Source: Sabellastarte sp. h YS-2021 (taxonomy: Eukaryota > Annelida > Polychaeta > Sabellida > Sabellidae). From it: a stretch of 64,000 bases of DNA. Each line of letters opens with the position of its first letter. Positions within the stretch are counted from its first letter, which is position 1. Shown piece after piece: positions 1 through 11,698 of this stretch. Below the pieces are notes generated by a model that did no database searches, was not told where the DNA came from, and saw only the letters and a program-made list of their open reading frames with translations. The stretch spans positions 806,001 to 870,000 of the forward strand of contig OZ024940.1 in NCBI GenBank assembly GCA_964017235.1, given 5' to 3'. Made by a program: the position numbers and the translations under genes.

Positions 1-2
1 AA

Positions 3-197
3 ATGGGGAATTTGTCATGCATACACACTAGTACAGTTGCCTTACCACCGAGTACGCCAAATTTGGACGTTCCGAGGGACACCAATTTTTTTCCACCAAT
101 AGATAGAGGGGTCCAGTCTGAGTCTATACAATATAACAGGGTAGGGTCTAAAGACCTTAATGTGGCAGATATGACCAGAAACAGTATTTCACATTGA
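3..197 (+). other. 64-codon open frame of the long monomer, judged non-coding
   Basis: Most long monomers can be read from ATG to TGA as 64 codons (starting MGNLSCIHTS, ending TRNSISH or SRNSISH). By my count about 170 of 197 keep both ATG and the full frame. In 21 the ATG is ATA; in 7159, 42753 and 46716 it is ATT, ATC and GTG. Three have early stops: TAA at 15180-15182 and 17552-17554, and TAG from TAT at 57515-57517. Common differences mostly change the residue (D/V, V/I, NV/KS/KL, T/S, R/T). I see no signal peptide, membrane segment or known motif. Since copies are homogenised, the open frame counts as one observation, not 170, and 64 open codons in one of six frames is not improbable. 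Short monomers break the frame. Confidence 0.75.
145..156. other. 12 bp dyad GGTCT-AA-AGACC, present in most monomers
   Basis: Positions 143-154 of most monomers form a perfect 5 bp inverted repeat around AA. The first example is given here. It is kept in both length classes. It is altered in the sub-type with GATCTT (for example 799-999), where the right arm becomes AGATC and a different palindrome, AAGATCTT, appears, and in the GTTCGG sub-type, where the left arm becomes GATCT. The arms are short and may be chance; a protein-binding role is not supported by anything else visible. Confidence 0.4.
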
Positions 198-203
198 TTT
201 TAA

Positions 204-396
204 ATGGGGAATTTGTCATACATGTGTAGATGCCTTACCATCGAGTACGCCAAATTTGGTCGTTCCGAGGGACACCAATTTTTTTCCACCAATGGATGGA
301 GGGGTCCAGTCTGAGTCTATACAATATAACAGGGTAGGGTCTAAAGACCTTAAGTTGGCAGATATGAGCAGAAACAGTATTTCCTATTGATTTCAA
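204..396 (+). repeat. Short monomer, 193 bp, reference copy
   Basis: The short class has the same start and tail as the long class, but the head segment after TTTGTCAT reads ACATGTGTAGATGCC instead of the 23-base long version, a net loss of 8 bp. Linked class markers follow: CCATCGAG for CCACCGAG, GGTCG for GGACG, CAATGGATGGAGG for CAATAGATAGAGG, and usually AAGTTGG near the tail. Main sub-types are CGCC or CGACA after GAGTA, GAT(A/G)CC before TTACC, GGTCATT or GGTCGTT, CAGTCTCAG or CAGTCTGAG, and GAGGAACACC with GGGGTTCAG. Because 193 is not a multiple of three, the long-class reading frame shifts and stops after 36 codons. Confidence 0.95.
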
Positions 397-3300
397 ATAG
401 GGAATTTGTCATGCATACACACTAGTACAGTTGCCTTACCACCGAGTACGCCAAATTTGGTCGTTCCGAGGGACACCAATTTTTTTCCACCAATAGATAG
501 AGGGGTCCAGTCTGAGTCTATACAATATAACAGGGTAGGGTCTAAAGACCTTAAATCGGCAGATATGAGCAGAAACAGTATTTCCCATTGATTTTAAATG
601 GGGAATTTGTCATGCATACACACTAGTACAGTTGCCTTACCACCGAGTACGCCAAATTTGGACGTTCCGAGGGACACCAATTTTTTTCCACCAATAGATA
701 GAGGGGTCCAGTCTGAGTCTATACAATATAACAGGGTAGGGTCTAAAGACCTTAATGTGGCAGATATGAGCAGAAACAGTATTTCCCATTGATTTTAAAT
801 GGGGAATTTGTCATGCATACACACTAGTACAGTTGCCTTACCACCGAGTACGCCAAATTTGGACATTCCGAGGGACACCAATTTTTTTCCACCAATAGAT
901 AGAGGGGTCCAGTCTGAGTCTATACAATATAACAGGGTAGGGTCTAAAGATCTTAATGTGGCAGATATGACCAGAAACAGTATTTCCCATTGATTTTAAA
1001 TGGGGAATTTGTCATACATGTGTAGATACCTTACCATTGAGTACGCCAAATTTGGTCATTCCGAGGGACACCAATTTTTTTCCACCAATGGATGGAGGGG
1101 TCCAGTCTGAGTCTATACAATACAACAGGGTAGGGTCTAAAGACCTTAAGTTGGCAGATATGAGCAGAAACAGTATTTCCCATTGATTTTAAATGGGGAA
1201 TTTGTCATGCATACACACTAGTACAGTTGCCTTACCACCGAGTACGCCAAATTTGGTCGTTCCGAGGGACACCAATTTTTTTCCACCAATAGATAGAGGG
1301 GTCCAGTCTGAGTCTATACAATATAACAGGGTAGGGTCTAAAGACCTTAAATCGGCAGATATGAGCAGAAACAGTATTTCCCATTGATTTTAAATGGGGA
1401 ATTTGTCATGCATACACACTAGTACAGTTGCCTTACCACCGAGTACGCCAAATTTGGACGTTCCGAGGGACACCAATTTTTTTCCACCAATAGATAGAGG
1501 GGTCCAGTCTGAGTCTATACAATATAACAGGGTAGGGTCTAAAGACCTTAATGTGGCAGATATGACCAGAAACAGTATTTCACATTGATTTTAAATGGGG
1601 AATTTGTCATACATGTGTAGATGCCTTACCATCGAGTACGCCAAATTTGGTCGTTCCGAGGGACACCAATTTTTTTCCACCAATGGATGGAGGGGTCCAG
1701 TCTGAGTCTATACAATATAACAGGGTAGGGTCTAAAGACCTTAAGTTGGCAGATATGAGCAGAAACAGTATTTCCCATTGATTTTAAATGGGGAATTTGT
1801 CATGCATACACACTAGTACAGTTGCCTTACCACCGAGTACGCCAAATTTGGTCGTTCCGAGGGACACCAATTTTTTTCCACCAATAGATAGAGGGGTCCA
1901 GTCTGAGTCTATACAATATAACAGGGTAGGGTCTAAAGACCTTAAATCGGCAGATATGAGCAGAAACAGTATTTCCCATTGATTTTAAATGGGGAATTTG
2001 TCATGCATACACACTAGTACAGTTGCCTTACCACCGAGTACGCCAAATTTGGACGTTCCGAGGGACACCAATTTTTTTCCACCAATAGATAGAGGGGTCC
2101 AGTCTGAGTCTATACAATATAACAGGGTAGGGTCTAAAGACCTTAATGTGGCAGATATGACCAGAAACAGTATTTCACATTGATTTTAAATGGGGAATTT
2201 GTCATACATGTGTAGATGCCTTACCATCGAGTACGCCAAATTTGGTCGTTCCGAGGGACACCAATTTTTTTCCACCAATGGATGGAGGGGTCCAGTCTGA
2301 GTCTATACAATATAACAGGGTAGGGTCTAAAGACCTTAAGTTGGCAGATATGAGCAGAAACAGTATTTCCTATTGATTTCAAATAGGGAATTTGTCATGC
2401 ATACACACTAGTACAGTTGCCTTACCACCGAGTACGCCAAATTTGGTCGTTCCGAGGGACACCAATTTTTTTCCACCAATAGATAGAGGGGTCCAGTCTG
2501 AGTCTATACAATATAACAGGGTAGGGTCTAAAGACCTTAAATCGGCAGATATGAGCAGAAACAGTATTTCCCATTGATTTTAAATGGGGAATTTGTCATG
2601 CATACACACTAGTACAGTTGCCTTACCACCGAGTACGCCAAATTTGGACGTTCCGAGGGACACCAATTTTTTTCCACCAATAGATAGAGGGGTCCAGTCT
2701 GAGTCTATACAATATAACAGGGTAGGGTCTAAAGACCTTAATGTGGCAGATATGACCAGAAACAGTATTTCCCATTGATTTTAAATGGGGAATTTGTCAT
2801 ACATGTGTAGATGCCTTACCATCGAGTACGACAAATTTGGTCGTTCCGAGGGACACCAATTTTTTTCCACCAATGGATGGAGGGGTCCAGTCTCAGTCTA
2901 TACAATATAACAGGGTAGGGTCTAAAGACCTTAAGTTGGCAGATATGAGCAGAAACAGTATTTCCCATTGATTTTAAATGGGGAATTTGTCATGCATACA
3001 CACTAGTACAGTTGCCTTACCACCGAGTACGCCAAATTTGGACGTTCGGAGGGACACCAATTTTTTTCCACCAATAGATAGAGGGGTCCAGTCTGAGTCT
3101 ATACAATATAACAGGGTAGGATCTAAAGACCTTAAGTTGGCAGATATGAGCAGAAACAGTATTTCCCATTGATTTTAAATGGGGAATTTGTCATGCATAC
3201 ACACTAGTACAGTTGCCTTACCACCGAGTACGCCAAATTTGGACGTTCCGAGGGACACCAATTTTTTTCCACCAATAGATAGAGGGGTCCAGTCTGAGTC

Positions 3301-3572
3301 TATACAATATAACAGGGTAGGGTCTAAAGACCTTAATGTGGCAGATATGACCAGAAACAGTATTTCACATTGATTTTAAATGGGGAATTTGTCATACATG
3401 TGTAGATGCCTTACCATCGAGTACGCCAAATTTGGTCGTTCCGAGGGACACCAATTTTTTTCCACCAATGGATGGAGGGGTCCAGTCTGAGTCTATACAA
3501 TATAACAGGGTAGGGTCTAAAGACCTTAAGTTGGCAGATATGAGCAGAAACAGTATTTCCTATTGATTTCAA

Positions 3573-3974
3573 ATAGGGAATTTGTCATGCATACACACTA
3601 GTACAGTTGCCTTACCACCGAGTACGCCAAATTTGGACGTTCCGAGGGACACCAATTTTTTTCCACCAATGGATGGAGGGGTCCAGTCTGAGTCTATACA
3701 ATATAACAGGGTAGGGTCTAAAGACCTTAAGTTGGCAGATATGAGCAGAAACAGTATTTCCTATTGATTTCAAATAGGGAATTTGTCATGCATACACACT
3801 AGTACAGTTGCCTTACCACCGAGTACGCCAAATTTGGACGTTCCGAGGGACACCAATTTTTTTCCACCAATGGATGGAGGGGTCCAGTCTGAGTCTATAC
3901 AATATAACAGGGTAGGGTCTAAAGACCTTAAGTTGGCAGATATGAGCAGAAACAGTATTTCCTATTGATTTCAA
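3573..3974 (+). repeat. Hybrid long-head/short-tail monomer, duplicated in tandem
   Basis: Two adjacent 201 bp units (3573-3773, 3774-3974) read the same. Each has the long-class head with GGACG but the short-class tail CAATGGATGGAGG and AAGTTGG. The switch lies between A3637 and G3671. Both also carry the linked CCTATTGATTTCAAATAGGG border variant. The first unit is best explained by recombination between a long and a short monomer in register, followed by a one-unit duplication. Confidence 0.88.
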
Positions 3975-6957
3975 ATAGGGAATTTGTCATGCATACACAC
4001 TAGTACAGTTGCCTTACCACCGAGTACGCCAAATTTGGTCGTTCCGAGGGACACCAATTTTTTTCCACCAATAGATAGAGGGGTCCAGTCTGAGTCTATA
4101 CAATATAACAGGGTAGGGTCTAAAGACCTTAAATCGGCAGATATGAGCAGAAACAGTATTTCCCATTGATTTTAAATGGGGAATTTGTCATGCATACACA
4201 CTAGTACAGTTGCCTTACCACCGAGTACGCCAAATTTGGTCGTTCCGAGGGACACCAATTTTTTCCCACCAATAGATAGAGGGGTCCAGTCTGAGTCTAT
4301 ACAATATAACAGGGTAGGGTCTAAAGACCTTAAGTTGGCAGATATGAGCAGAAACAGTATTTCCCATTGATTTTAAATGGGGAATTTGTCATGCATACAC
4401 ACTAGTACAGTTGCCTTACCACCGAGTACACTAAATTTGGACGTTCCGAGGGACACCAATTTTTTTCCACCAATAGATAGAGGGGTCCAGTCTGAGTCTA
4501 TACAATATAACAGGGTAGGGTCTAAAGACCTTAATGTGGCAGATATGACCAGAAACAGTATTTCCCATTGATTTTAAATGGGGAATTTGTCATACATGTG
4601 TAGATGCCTTACCATCGAGTACGCCAAATTTGGTCGTTCCGAGGAACACCAATTTTTTTCCACCAATGGATGGAGGGGTTCAGTCTGAGTCTATACAATA
4701 TAACAGGGTAGGGTCTAAAGACCTTAAGTTGGCAGATATGAGCAGAAACAGTATTTCCCATTGATTTTAAATGGGGAATTTGTCATGCATACACACTAGT
4801 ACAGTTGCCTTACCACCGAGTACGCCAAATTTGGTCGTTCCGAGGGACACCAATTTTTTTCCACCAATAGATAGAGGGGTCCAGTCTGAGTCTATACAAT
4901 ATAACAGGGTAGGGTCTAAAGACCTTAAATCGGCAGATATGAGCAGAAACAGTATTTCCCATTGATTTTAAATGGGGAATTTGTCATGCATACACACTAG
5001 TACAGTTGCCTTACCACCGAGTACGCCAAATTTGGACGTTCCGAGGGACACCAATTTTTTTCCACCAATAGATAGAGGGGTCCAGTCTGAGTCTATACAA
5101 TATAACAGGGTAGGGTCTAAAGACCTTAATGTGGCAGATATGACCAGAAACAGTATTTCACATTGATTTTAAATGGGGAATTTGTCATACATGTGTAGAT
5201 GCCTTACCATCGAGTACGCCAAATTTGGTCGTTCCGAGGGACACCAATTTTTTTCCACCAATGGATGGAGGGGTCCAGTCTGAGTCTATACAATATAACA
5301 GGGTAGGGTCTAAAGACCTTAAGTTGGCAGATATGAGCAGAAACAGTATTTCCTATTGATTTCAAATAGGGAATTTGTCATGCATACACACTAGTACAGT
5401 TGCCTTACCACCGAGTACGCCAAATTTGGTCGTTCCGAGGGACACCAATTTTTTTCCACCAATAGATAGAGGGGTCCAGTCTGAGTCTATACAATATAAC
5501 AGGGTAGGGTCTAAAGACCTTAAATCGGCAGATATGAGCAGAAACAGTATTTCCCATTGATTTTAAATGGGGAATTTGTCATGCATACACACTAGTACAG
5601 TTGCCTTACCACCGAGTACGCCAAATTTGGACGTTCCGAGGGACACCAATTTTTTTCCACCAATAGATAGAGGGGTCCAGTCTGAGTCTATACAATATAA
5701 CAGGGTAGGGTCTAAAGACCTTAATGTGGCAGATATGAGCAGAAACAGTATTTCCCATTGATTTTAAATGGGGAATTTGTCATGCATACACACTAGTACA
5801 GTTGCCTTACCACCGAGTACGCCAAATTTGGACATTCCGAGGGACACCAATTTTTTTCCACCAATAGATAGAGGGGTCCAGTCTGAGTCTATACAATATA
5901 ACAGGGTAGGGTCTAAAGATCTTAATGTGGCAGATATGACCAGAAACAGTATTTCCCATTGATTTTAAATGGGGAATTTGTCATACATGTGTAGATACCT
6001 TACCATCGAGTACGCCAAATTTGGTCATTCCGAGGGACACCAATTTTTTTCCACCAATGGATGGAGGGGTCCAGTCTGAGTCTATACAATACAACAGGGT
6101 AGGGTCTAAAGACCTTAAGTTGGCAGATATGAGCAGAAACAGTATTTCCCATTGATTTTAAATGGGGAATTTGTCATGCATACACACTAGTACAGTTGCC
6201 TTACCACCGAGTACGCCAAATTTGGTCGTTCCGAGGGACACCAATTTTTTTCCACCAATAGATAGAGGGGTCCAGTCTGAGTCTATACAATATAACAGGG
6301 TAGGGTCTAAAGACCTTAAATCGGCAGATATGAGCAGAAACAGTATTTCCCATTGATTTTAAATGGGGAATTTGTCATGCATACACACTAGTACAGTTGC
6401 CTTACCACCGAGTACGCCAAATTTGGACGTTCCGAGGGACACCAATTTTTTTCCACCAATAGATAGAGGGGTCCAGTCTGAGTCTATACAATATAACAGG
6501 GTAGGGTCTAAAGACCTTAATGTGGCAGATATGACCAGAAACAGTATTTCACATTGATTTTAAATGGGGAATTTGTCATACATGTGTAGATGCCTTACCA
6601 TCGAGTACGCCAAATTTGGTCGTTCCGAGGGACACCAATTTTTTTCCACCAATGGATGGAGGGGTCCAGTCTGAGTCTATACAATATAACAGGGTAGGGT
6701 CTAAAGACCTTAAGTTGGCAGATATGAGCGGAAACAGTATTTCCTATTGATTTCAAATAGGGAATTTGTCATGCATACACACTAGTACAGTTGCCTTACC
6801 ACCGAGTACGCCAAATTTGGTGGTTCCGAGGGACACCAATTTTTTTCCACCAATAGATAGAGGGGTCCAGTCTGAGTCTATACAATATAACAGGGTAGGG
6901 TCTAAAGACCTTAAATCGGCAGATATGAGCAGAAACAGTATTTCCCATTGATTTTAA

Positions 6958-8935
6958 ATGGGGAATTTGTCATGCATACACACTAGTACAGTTGCCTTAC
7001 CACCGAGTACGCCAAATTTGGACGTTCCGAGGGACACCAATTTTTTTCCACCAATAGATAGAGGGGTCCAGTCTGAGTCTATACAATATAACAGGGTAGG
7101 GTCTAAAGACCTTAATGTGGCAGATATGAGCAGAAACAGTATTTCCCATTGATTTTAATTGGGGAATTTGTCATGCATACACACTAGTACAGTTGCCTTA
7201 CCACCGAGTACGCCAAATTTGGACATTCCGAGGGACACCAATTTTTTTCCACCAATAGATAGAGGGGTCCAGTCTGAGTCTATACAATATAACAGGGTAG
7301 GGTCTAAAGATCTTAATGTGGCAGATATGACCAGAAACAGTATTTCCCATTGATTTTAAATGGGGAATTTGTCATACATGTGTAGATACCTTACCATCGA
7401 GTACGCCAAATTTGGTCATTCCGAGGGACACCAATTTTTTTCCACCAATGGATGGAGGGGTCCAGTCTGAGTCTATACAATACAACAGGGTAGGGTCTAA
7501 AGACCTTAAGTTGGCAGATATGAGCACAAACAGTATTTCCCATTGATTTTAAATGGGGAATTTATCATGCATACACACTAGTACAGTTGCCTTACCACCG
7601 AGTACGCCAAATTTGGACGTTCCGAGGGACACCAATTTTTTTCCACCAATAGATAGAGGGGTCCAGTCTGAGTCTGTACAATATAACAGGGTAGGGTCTA
7701 AAGACCTTAATGTGGCAGATATGACCAGAAACAGTATTTCCCATTGATTTTAAATGGGGAATTTGTCATACATGTGTAGATGCCTTACCATCGAGTACGA
7801 CAAATTTGGTCGTTCCGAGGGACACCAATTTTTTTCCACCAATGGATGGAGGGGTCCAGTCTCAGTCTATACAATATAACAGGGTAGGGTCTAAAGACCT
7901 TAAGTTGGCAGATATGAGCAGAAACAGTATTTCCCATTGATTTTAAATGGGGAATTTGTCATGCATACACACTAGTACAGTTGCCTTACCACCGAGTACG
8001 CCAAATTTGGACGTTCCGAGGGACACCAATTTTTTTCCACCAATAGATAGAGGGGTCCAGTCTGAGTCTATACAATATAACAGGGTAGGGTCTAAAGACC
8101 TTAATGTGGCAGATATGAGCAGAAACAGTATTTCCCATTGATTTTAAATGGGGAATTTGTCATGCATACACACTAGTACAGTTGCCTTACCACCGAGTAC
8201 GCCAAATTTGGACATTCCGAGGGACACCAATTTTTTTCCACCAATAGATAGAGGGGTCCAGTCTGAGTCTATACAATATAACAGGGTAGGGTCTAAAGAT
8301 CTTAATGTGGCAGATATGACCAGAAACAGTATTTCCCATTGATTTTAAATGGGGAATTTGTCATACATGTGTAGATACCTTACCATCGAGTACGCCAAAT
8401 TTGGTCATTCCGAGGGACACCAATTTTTTTCCACCAATGGATGGAGGGGTCCAGTCTGAGTCTATACAATACAACAGGGTAGGGTCTAAAGACCTTAAGT
8501 TGGCAGATATGAGCACAAACAGTATTTCCCATTGATTTTAAATGGGGAATTTATCATGCATACACACTAGTACAGTTGCCTTACCACCGAGTACGCCAAA
8601 TTTGGACGTTCCGAGGGACACCAATTTTTTTCCACCAATAGATAGAGGGGTCCAGTCTGAGTCTGTACAATATAACAGGGTAGGGTCTAAAGACCTTAAT
8701 GTGGCAGATATGACCAGAAACAGTATTTCCCATTGATTTTAAATGGGGAATTTGTCATACATGTGTAGATGCCTTACCATCGAGTACGACAAATTTGGTC
8801 GTTCCGAGGGACACCAATTTTTTTCCACCAATGGATGGAGGGGTCCAGTCTCAGTCTATACAATATAACAGGGTAGGGTCTAAAGACCTTAAGTTGGCAG
8901 ATATGAGCAGAAACAGTATTTCCCATTGATTTTAA
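6958..8935 (+). repeat. Pentamer 989 bp, two tandem copies
   Basis: Copies are 6958-7946 and 7947-8935, with long starts 6958, 7159, 7553, 7947, 8148, 8542 and short starts 7360, 7754, 8349, 8743. The order of sub-types is the same in both: long with AATGTGG and GAGCAG; long with GGACATT and GATCTT; short with GGTCATT and GAGCACAAAC; long with TTTATCATG and TCTGTACAAT; short with CGACAAAT and CAGTCTCAG. One visible difference is ATT for ATG at 7159. The region 6162-8348 recurs at 21781-23967 (offset 15619). Confidence 0.9.
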
Positions 8936-10124
8936 ATGGGGAATTTGTCATGCATACACACTAGTACAGTTGCCTTACCACCGAGTACGCCAAATTTGGA
9001 CGTTCCGAGGGACACCAATTTTTTTCCACCAATAGATAGAGGGGTCCAGTCTGAGTCTATACAATATAACAGGGTAGGGTCTAAAGACCTTAATGTGGCA
9101 GATATGACCAGAAACAGTATTTCCCATTGATTTTAAATGGGGAATTTGTCATACATGTGTAGATACCTTACCATCGAGTACGCCAAATTTGGTCGTTCCG
9201 AGGGACACCAATTTTTTCCACCAATGGATGGAGGGGTCCAGTCTGAGTCTATACAATACAACAGGGTAGGGTCTAAAGACCTTAAGTTGGCAGATATGAG
9301 CAGAAACAGTATTTCCCATTGATTTTAAATGGGGAATTTGTCATGCATACACACTAGTACAGTTGCCTTACCACCGAGTACGCCAAATTTGGACGTTCGG
9401 AGGGACACCAATTTTTTTCCACCAATAGATAGAGGGGTCCAGTCTGAGTCTATACAATATAACAGGGTAGGATCTAAAGACCTTAAGTTGGCAGATATGA
9501 GCAGAAACAGTATTTCCCATTGATTTTAAATGGGGAATTTGTCATGCATACACACTAGTACAGTTGCCTTACCACCGAGTACGCCAAATTTGGACGTTCC
9601 GAGGGACACCAATTTTTTTCCACCAATAGATAGAGGGGTCCAGTCTGAGTCTATACAATATAACAGGGTAGGGTCTAAAGACCTTAATGTGGCAGATATG
9701 ACCAGAAACAGTATTTCACATTGATTTTAAATGGGGAATTTGTCATACATGTGTAGATGCCTTACCATCGAGTACGCCAAATTTGGTCGTTCCGAGGGAC
9801 ACCAATTTTTTTCCACCAATGGATGGAGGGGTCCAGTCTGAGTCTATACAATATAACAGGGTAGGGTCTAAAGACCTTAAGTTGGCAGATATGAGCAGAA
9901 ACAGTATTTCCTATTGATTTCAAATAGGGAATTTGTCATGCATACACACTAGTACAGTTGCCTTACCACCGAGTACGCCAAATTTGGTCGTTCCGAGGGA
10001 CACCAATTTTTTTCCACCAATAGATAGAGGGGTCCAGTCTGAGTCTATACAATATAACAGGGTAGGGTCTAAAGACCTTAAATCGGCAGATATGAGCAGA
10101 AACAGTATTTCCCATTGATTTTAA
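8936..10124 (+). repeat. Linker block with six-T short and GTTCGG long monomers
   Basis: Long starts: 8936, 9329, 9530, 9924; 192 bp short start: 9137; 193 bp short start: 9731. The six-T short monomer at 9137 is followed by the GTTCGGAGG, GGATCT long sub-type at 9329, a pairing that recurs at 18622, 24362, 25945, 29900, 32472, 34055, 39393 and 43348. Monomers from 8148 to about 10719 match 17633 to about 20204 in order (offset 9485). Confidence 0.88.
9137..9328 (+). repeat. 192 bp short monomer with a six-T tract
   Basis: This is the reference for 11 short monomers that have lost one T from the seven-T tract: 9137, 10720, 11507, 18622, 24362, 25945, 29900, 32472, 34055, 39393 and 43348. The loss makes the unit 64 codons long and reopens the frame (61 codons before TGA, with the same C-terminal reading as the long class). 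Nine of the 11 sit directly before a long monomer carrying GTTCGGAGG, so they are one inherited lineage. The pair at 10720 and 11507 carry GAGGAACACC and look like a separate loss. Recurrence in fixed context argues against homopolymer sequencing error. Confidence 0.9.
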
Positions 10125-11698
10125 ATGGGGAATTTGTCATGCATACACACTAGTACAGTTGCCTTACCACCGAGTACGCCAAATTTGGACGTTCCGAGGG
10201 ACACCAATTTTTTTCCACCAATAGATAGAGGGGTCCAGTCTGAGTCTATACAATATAACAGGGTAGGGTCTAAAGACCTTAAATCGGCAGATATGACCAG
10301 AAACAGTATTTCCCATTGATTTTAAATGGGGAATTTGTCATACATGTGTAGATGCCTTACCACCGAGTACGCCAAATTTGGTCGTTCCGAGGGACACCAA
10401 TTTTTTCCCACCAATAGATAGAGGGGTCCAGTCTGAGTCTATACAATATAACAGGGTAGGGTCTAAAGACCTTAAGTTGGCAGATATGAGCAGAAACAGT
10501 ATTTCCCATTGATTTTAAATGGGGAATTTGTCTTGCATACACACTAGTACAGTTGCCTTACCACCGAGTACACTAAATTTGGACGTTCCGAGGGACACCA
10601 ATTTTTTTCCACCAATAGATAGAGGGGTCCAGTCTGAGTCTATACAATATAACAGGGTAGGGTCTAAAGACCTTAATGTGGCAGATATGACCAGAAACAG
10701 TATTTCCCATTGATTTTAAATGGGGAATTTGTCATACATGTGTAGATGCCTTACCATCCAGTACGCCAAATTTGGTCGTTCCGAGGAACACCAATTTTTT
10801 CCACCAATGGATGGAGGGGTTCAGTCTGAGTCTATACAATATAACAGGGTAGGGTCTAAAGACCTTAAGTTGGCAGATATGAGCAGAAACAGTATTTCCC
10901 ATTGATTTTAAATGGGGAATTTGTCATGCATACACACTAGTACAGTTGCCTTACCACCGAGTACGCCAAATTTGGACGTTCCGAGGGACACCAATTTTTT
11001 TCCACCAATAGATAGAGGGGTCCAGTCTGAGTCTATACAATATAACAGGGTAGGGTCTAAAGACCTTAAATCGGCAGATATGACCAGAAACAGTATTTCC
11101 CATTGATTTTAAATGGGGAATTTGTCATACATGTGTAGATGCCTTACCACCGAGTACGCCAAATTTGGTCGTTCCGAGGGACACCAATTTTTTCCCACCA
11201 ATAGATAGAGGGGTCCAGTCTGAGTCTATACAATATAACAGGGTAGGGTCTAAAGACCTTAAGTTGGCAGATATGAGCAGAAACAGTATTTCCCATTGAT
11301 TTTAAATGGGGAATTTGTCTTGCATACACACTAGTACAGTTGCCTTACCACCGAGTACACTAAATTTGGACGTTCCGAGGGACACCAATTTTTTTCCACC
11401 AATAGATAGAGGGGTCCAGTCTGAGTCTATACAATATAACAGGGTAGGGTCTAAAGACCTTAATGTGGCAGATATGACCAGAAACAGTATTTCCCATTGA
11501 TTTTAAATGGGGAATTTGTCATACATGTGTAGATGCCTTACCATCGAGTACGCCAAATTTGGTCGTTCCGAGGAACACCAATTTTTTCCACCAATGGATG
11601 GAGGGGTTCAGTCTGAGTCTATACAATATAACAGGGTAGGGTCTAAAGACCTTAAGTTGGCAGATATGAGCAGAAACAGTATTTCCCATTGATTTTAA
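10125..11698 (+). repeat. Tetramer 787 bp, two tandem copies
   Basis: Copies are 10125-10911 and 10912-11698. Each holds a long AAATCGG monomer, a short with the TTTTTTCCC tract, a long with GAGTACACTAAA, and a six-T short with GAGGAACACC. The third monomers (10519, 11306) share a private TTTGTCTTGCAT head found nowhere else in the window, so the tetramer was duplicated after that change. One later difference is CCATCCAG in the 10720 monomer against CCATCGAG in the 11507 monomer. A cyclic variant with a seven-T fourth unit recurs at 13283, 19610, 20993, 26933, 30888, 35043, 36426, 40381 and 45132. Confidence 0.92.

Larger units (their letters stand above)
3..203 (+). repeat. Long monomer, 201 bp, reference copy
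   Basis: I use this copy to number the long class (A of ATG = 1). Landmarks are a class-specific head at 17-37 with GCATACACACTAGTACAGTT, a run of seven T at 84-90, and a tail TGA-TTTTAA at 193-201. Diagnostic sites that split the class: 3 (ATG or ATA), 53-56 (CGCC, CACC, CACT, TGCC), 65 (A or T), 67 (G or A), 71 (C or G), 106, 118, 122-123, 124, 132, 144, 153, 157-161 (AATGT, AAATC, AAGTT), 173 (C or G), 176 (G or C), 189 (A or C), 199 (T or C). Linked combinations of these sites recur in fixed order and define the higher-order units described elsewhere. Confidence 0.95.
3..6957 (+). repeat. Trimer-dominated zone (long-long-short, 595 bp)
   Basis: There are 35 monomers. Long starts: 3, 397, 598, 799, 1193, 1394, 1788, 1989, 2383, 2584, 2978, 3179, 3573, 3774, 3975, 4176, 4377, 4771, 4972, 5366, 5567, 5768, 6162, 6363, 6757. 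Short starts: 204, 1000, 1595, 2190, 2785, 3380, 4578, 5173, 5969, 6564. Four 595 bp trimers run back to back from 1193 to 3572; others lie at 4771 and 6162. The block 397-1594 recurs at 5366-6563 (offset 4969) with only isolated substitutions noticed, for example CCATTGAG near 1036 against CCATCGAG in the other copy. The run of five long monomers from 3573 to 4577 is the longest in the window and contains a tandem doubling of a hybrid monomer. Confidence 0.9.

Noticed and set aside
121..137. TATA-type promoter in TCTATACAATATAAC
   Set aside because: An A+T-rich stretch alone, in a 59% A+T satellite and with no downstream gene, is not enough to call a promoter.
131..150. Telomere-like or G-quadruplex motif in CAGGGTAGGGTCT
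   Set aside because: Only two adjacent G runs are present and no tandem telomeric hexamers occur, so neither call is supported.
3..203. CENP-B box in the monomer
   Set aside because: I looked for the pattern TTCG, four bases, A, two bases, CGGG on both strands around the GTTCCGAGGG and GTTCGGAGGG segments and found no match.
10357..10542. Minus-strand 61-codon frames here and at 11144-11329, 26728-26913 and 34838-35023
   Set aside because: They are shadows of the repeat arising from single-base variants (TTTGTCTTG head, AACACTATT tail), with no coding features.
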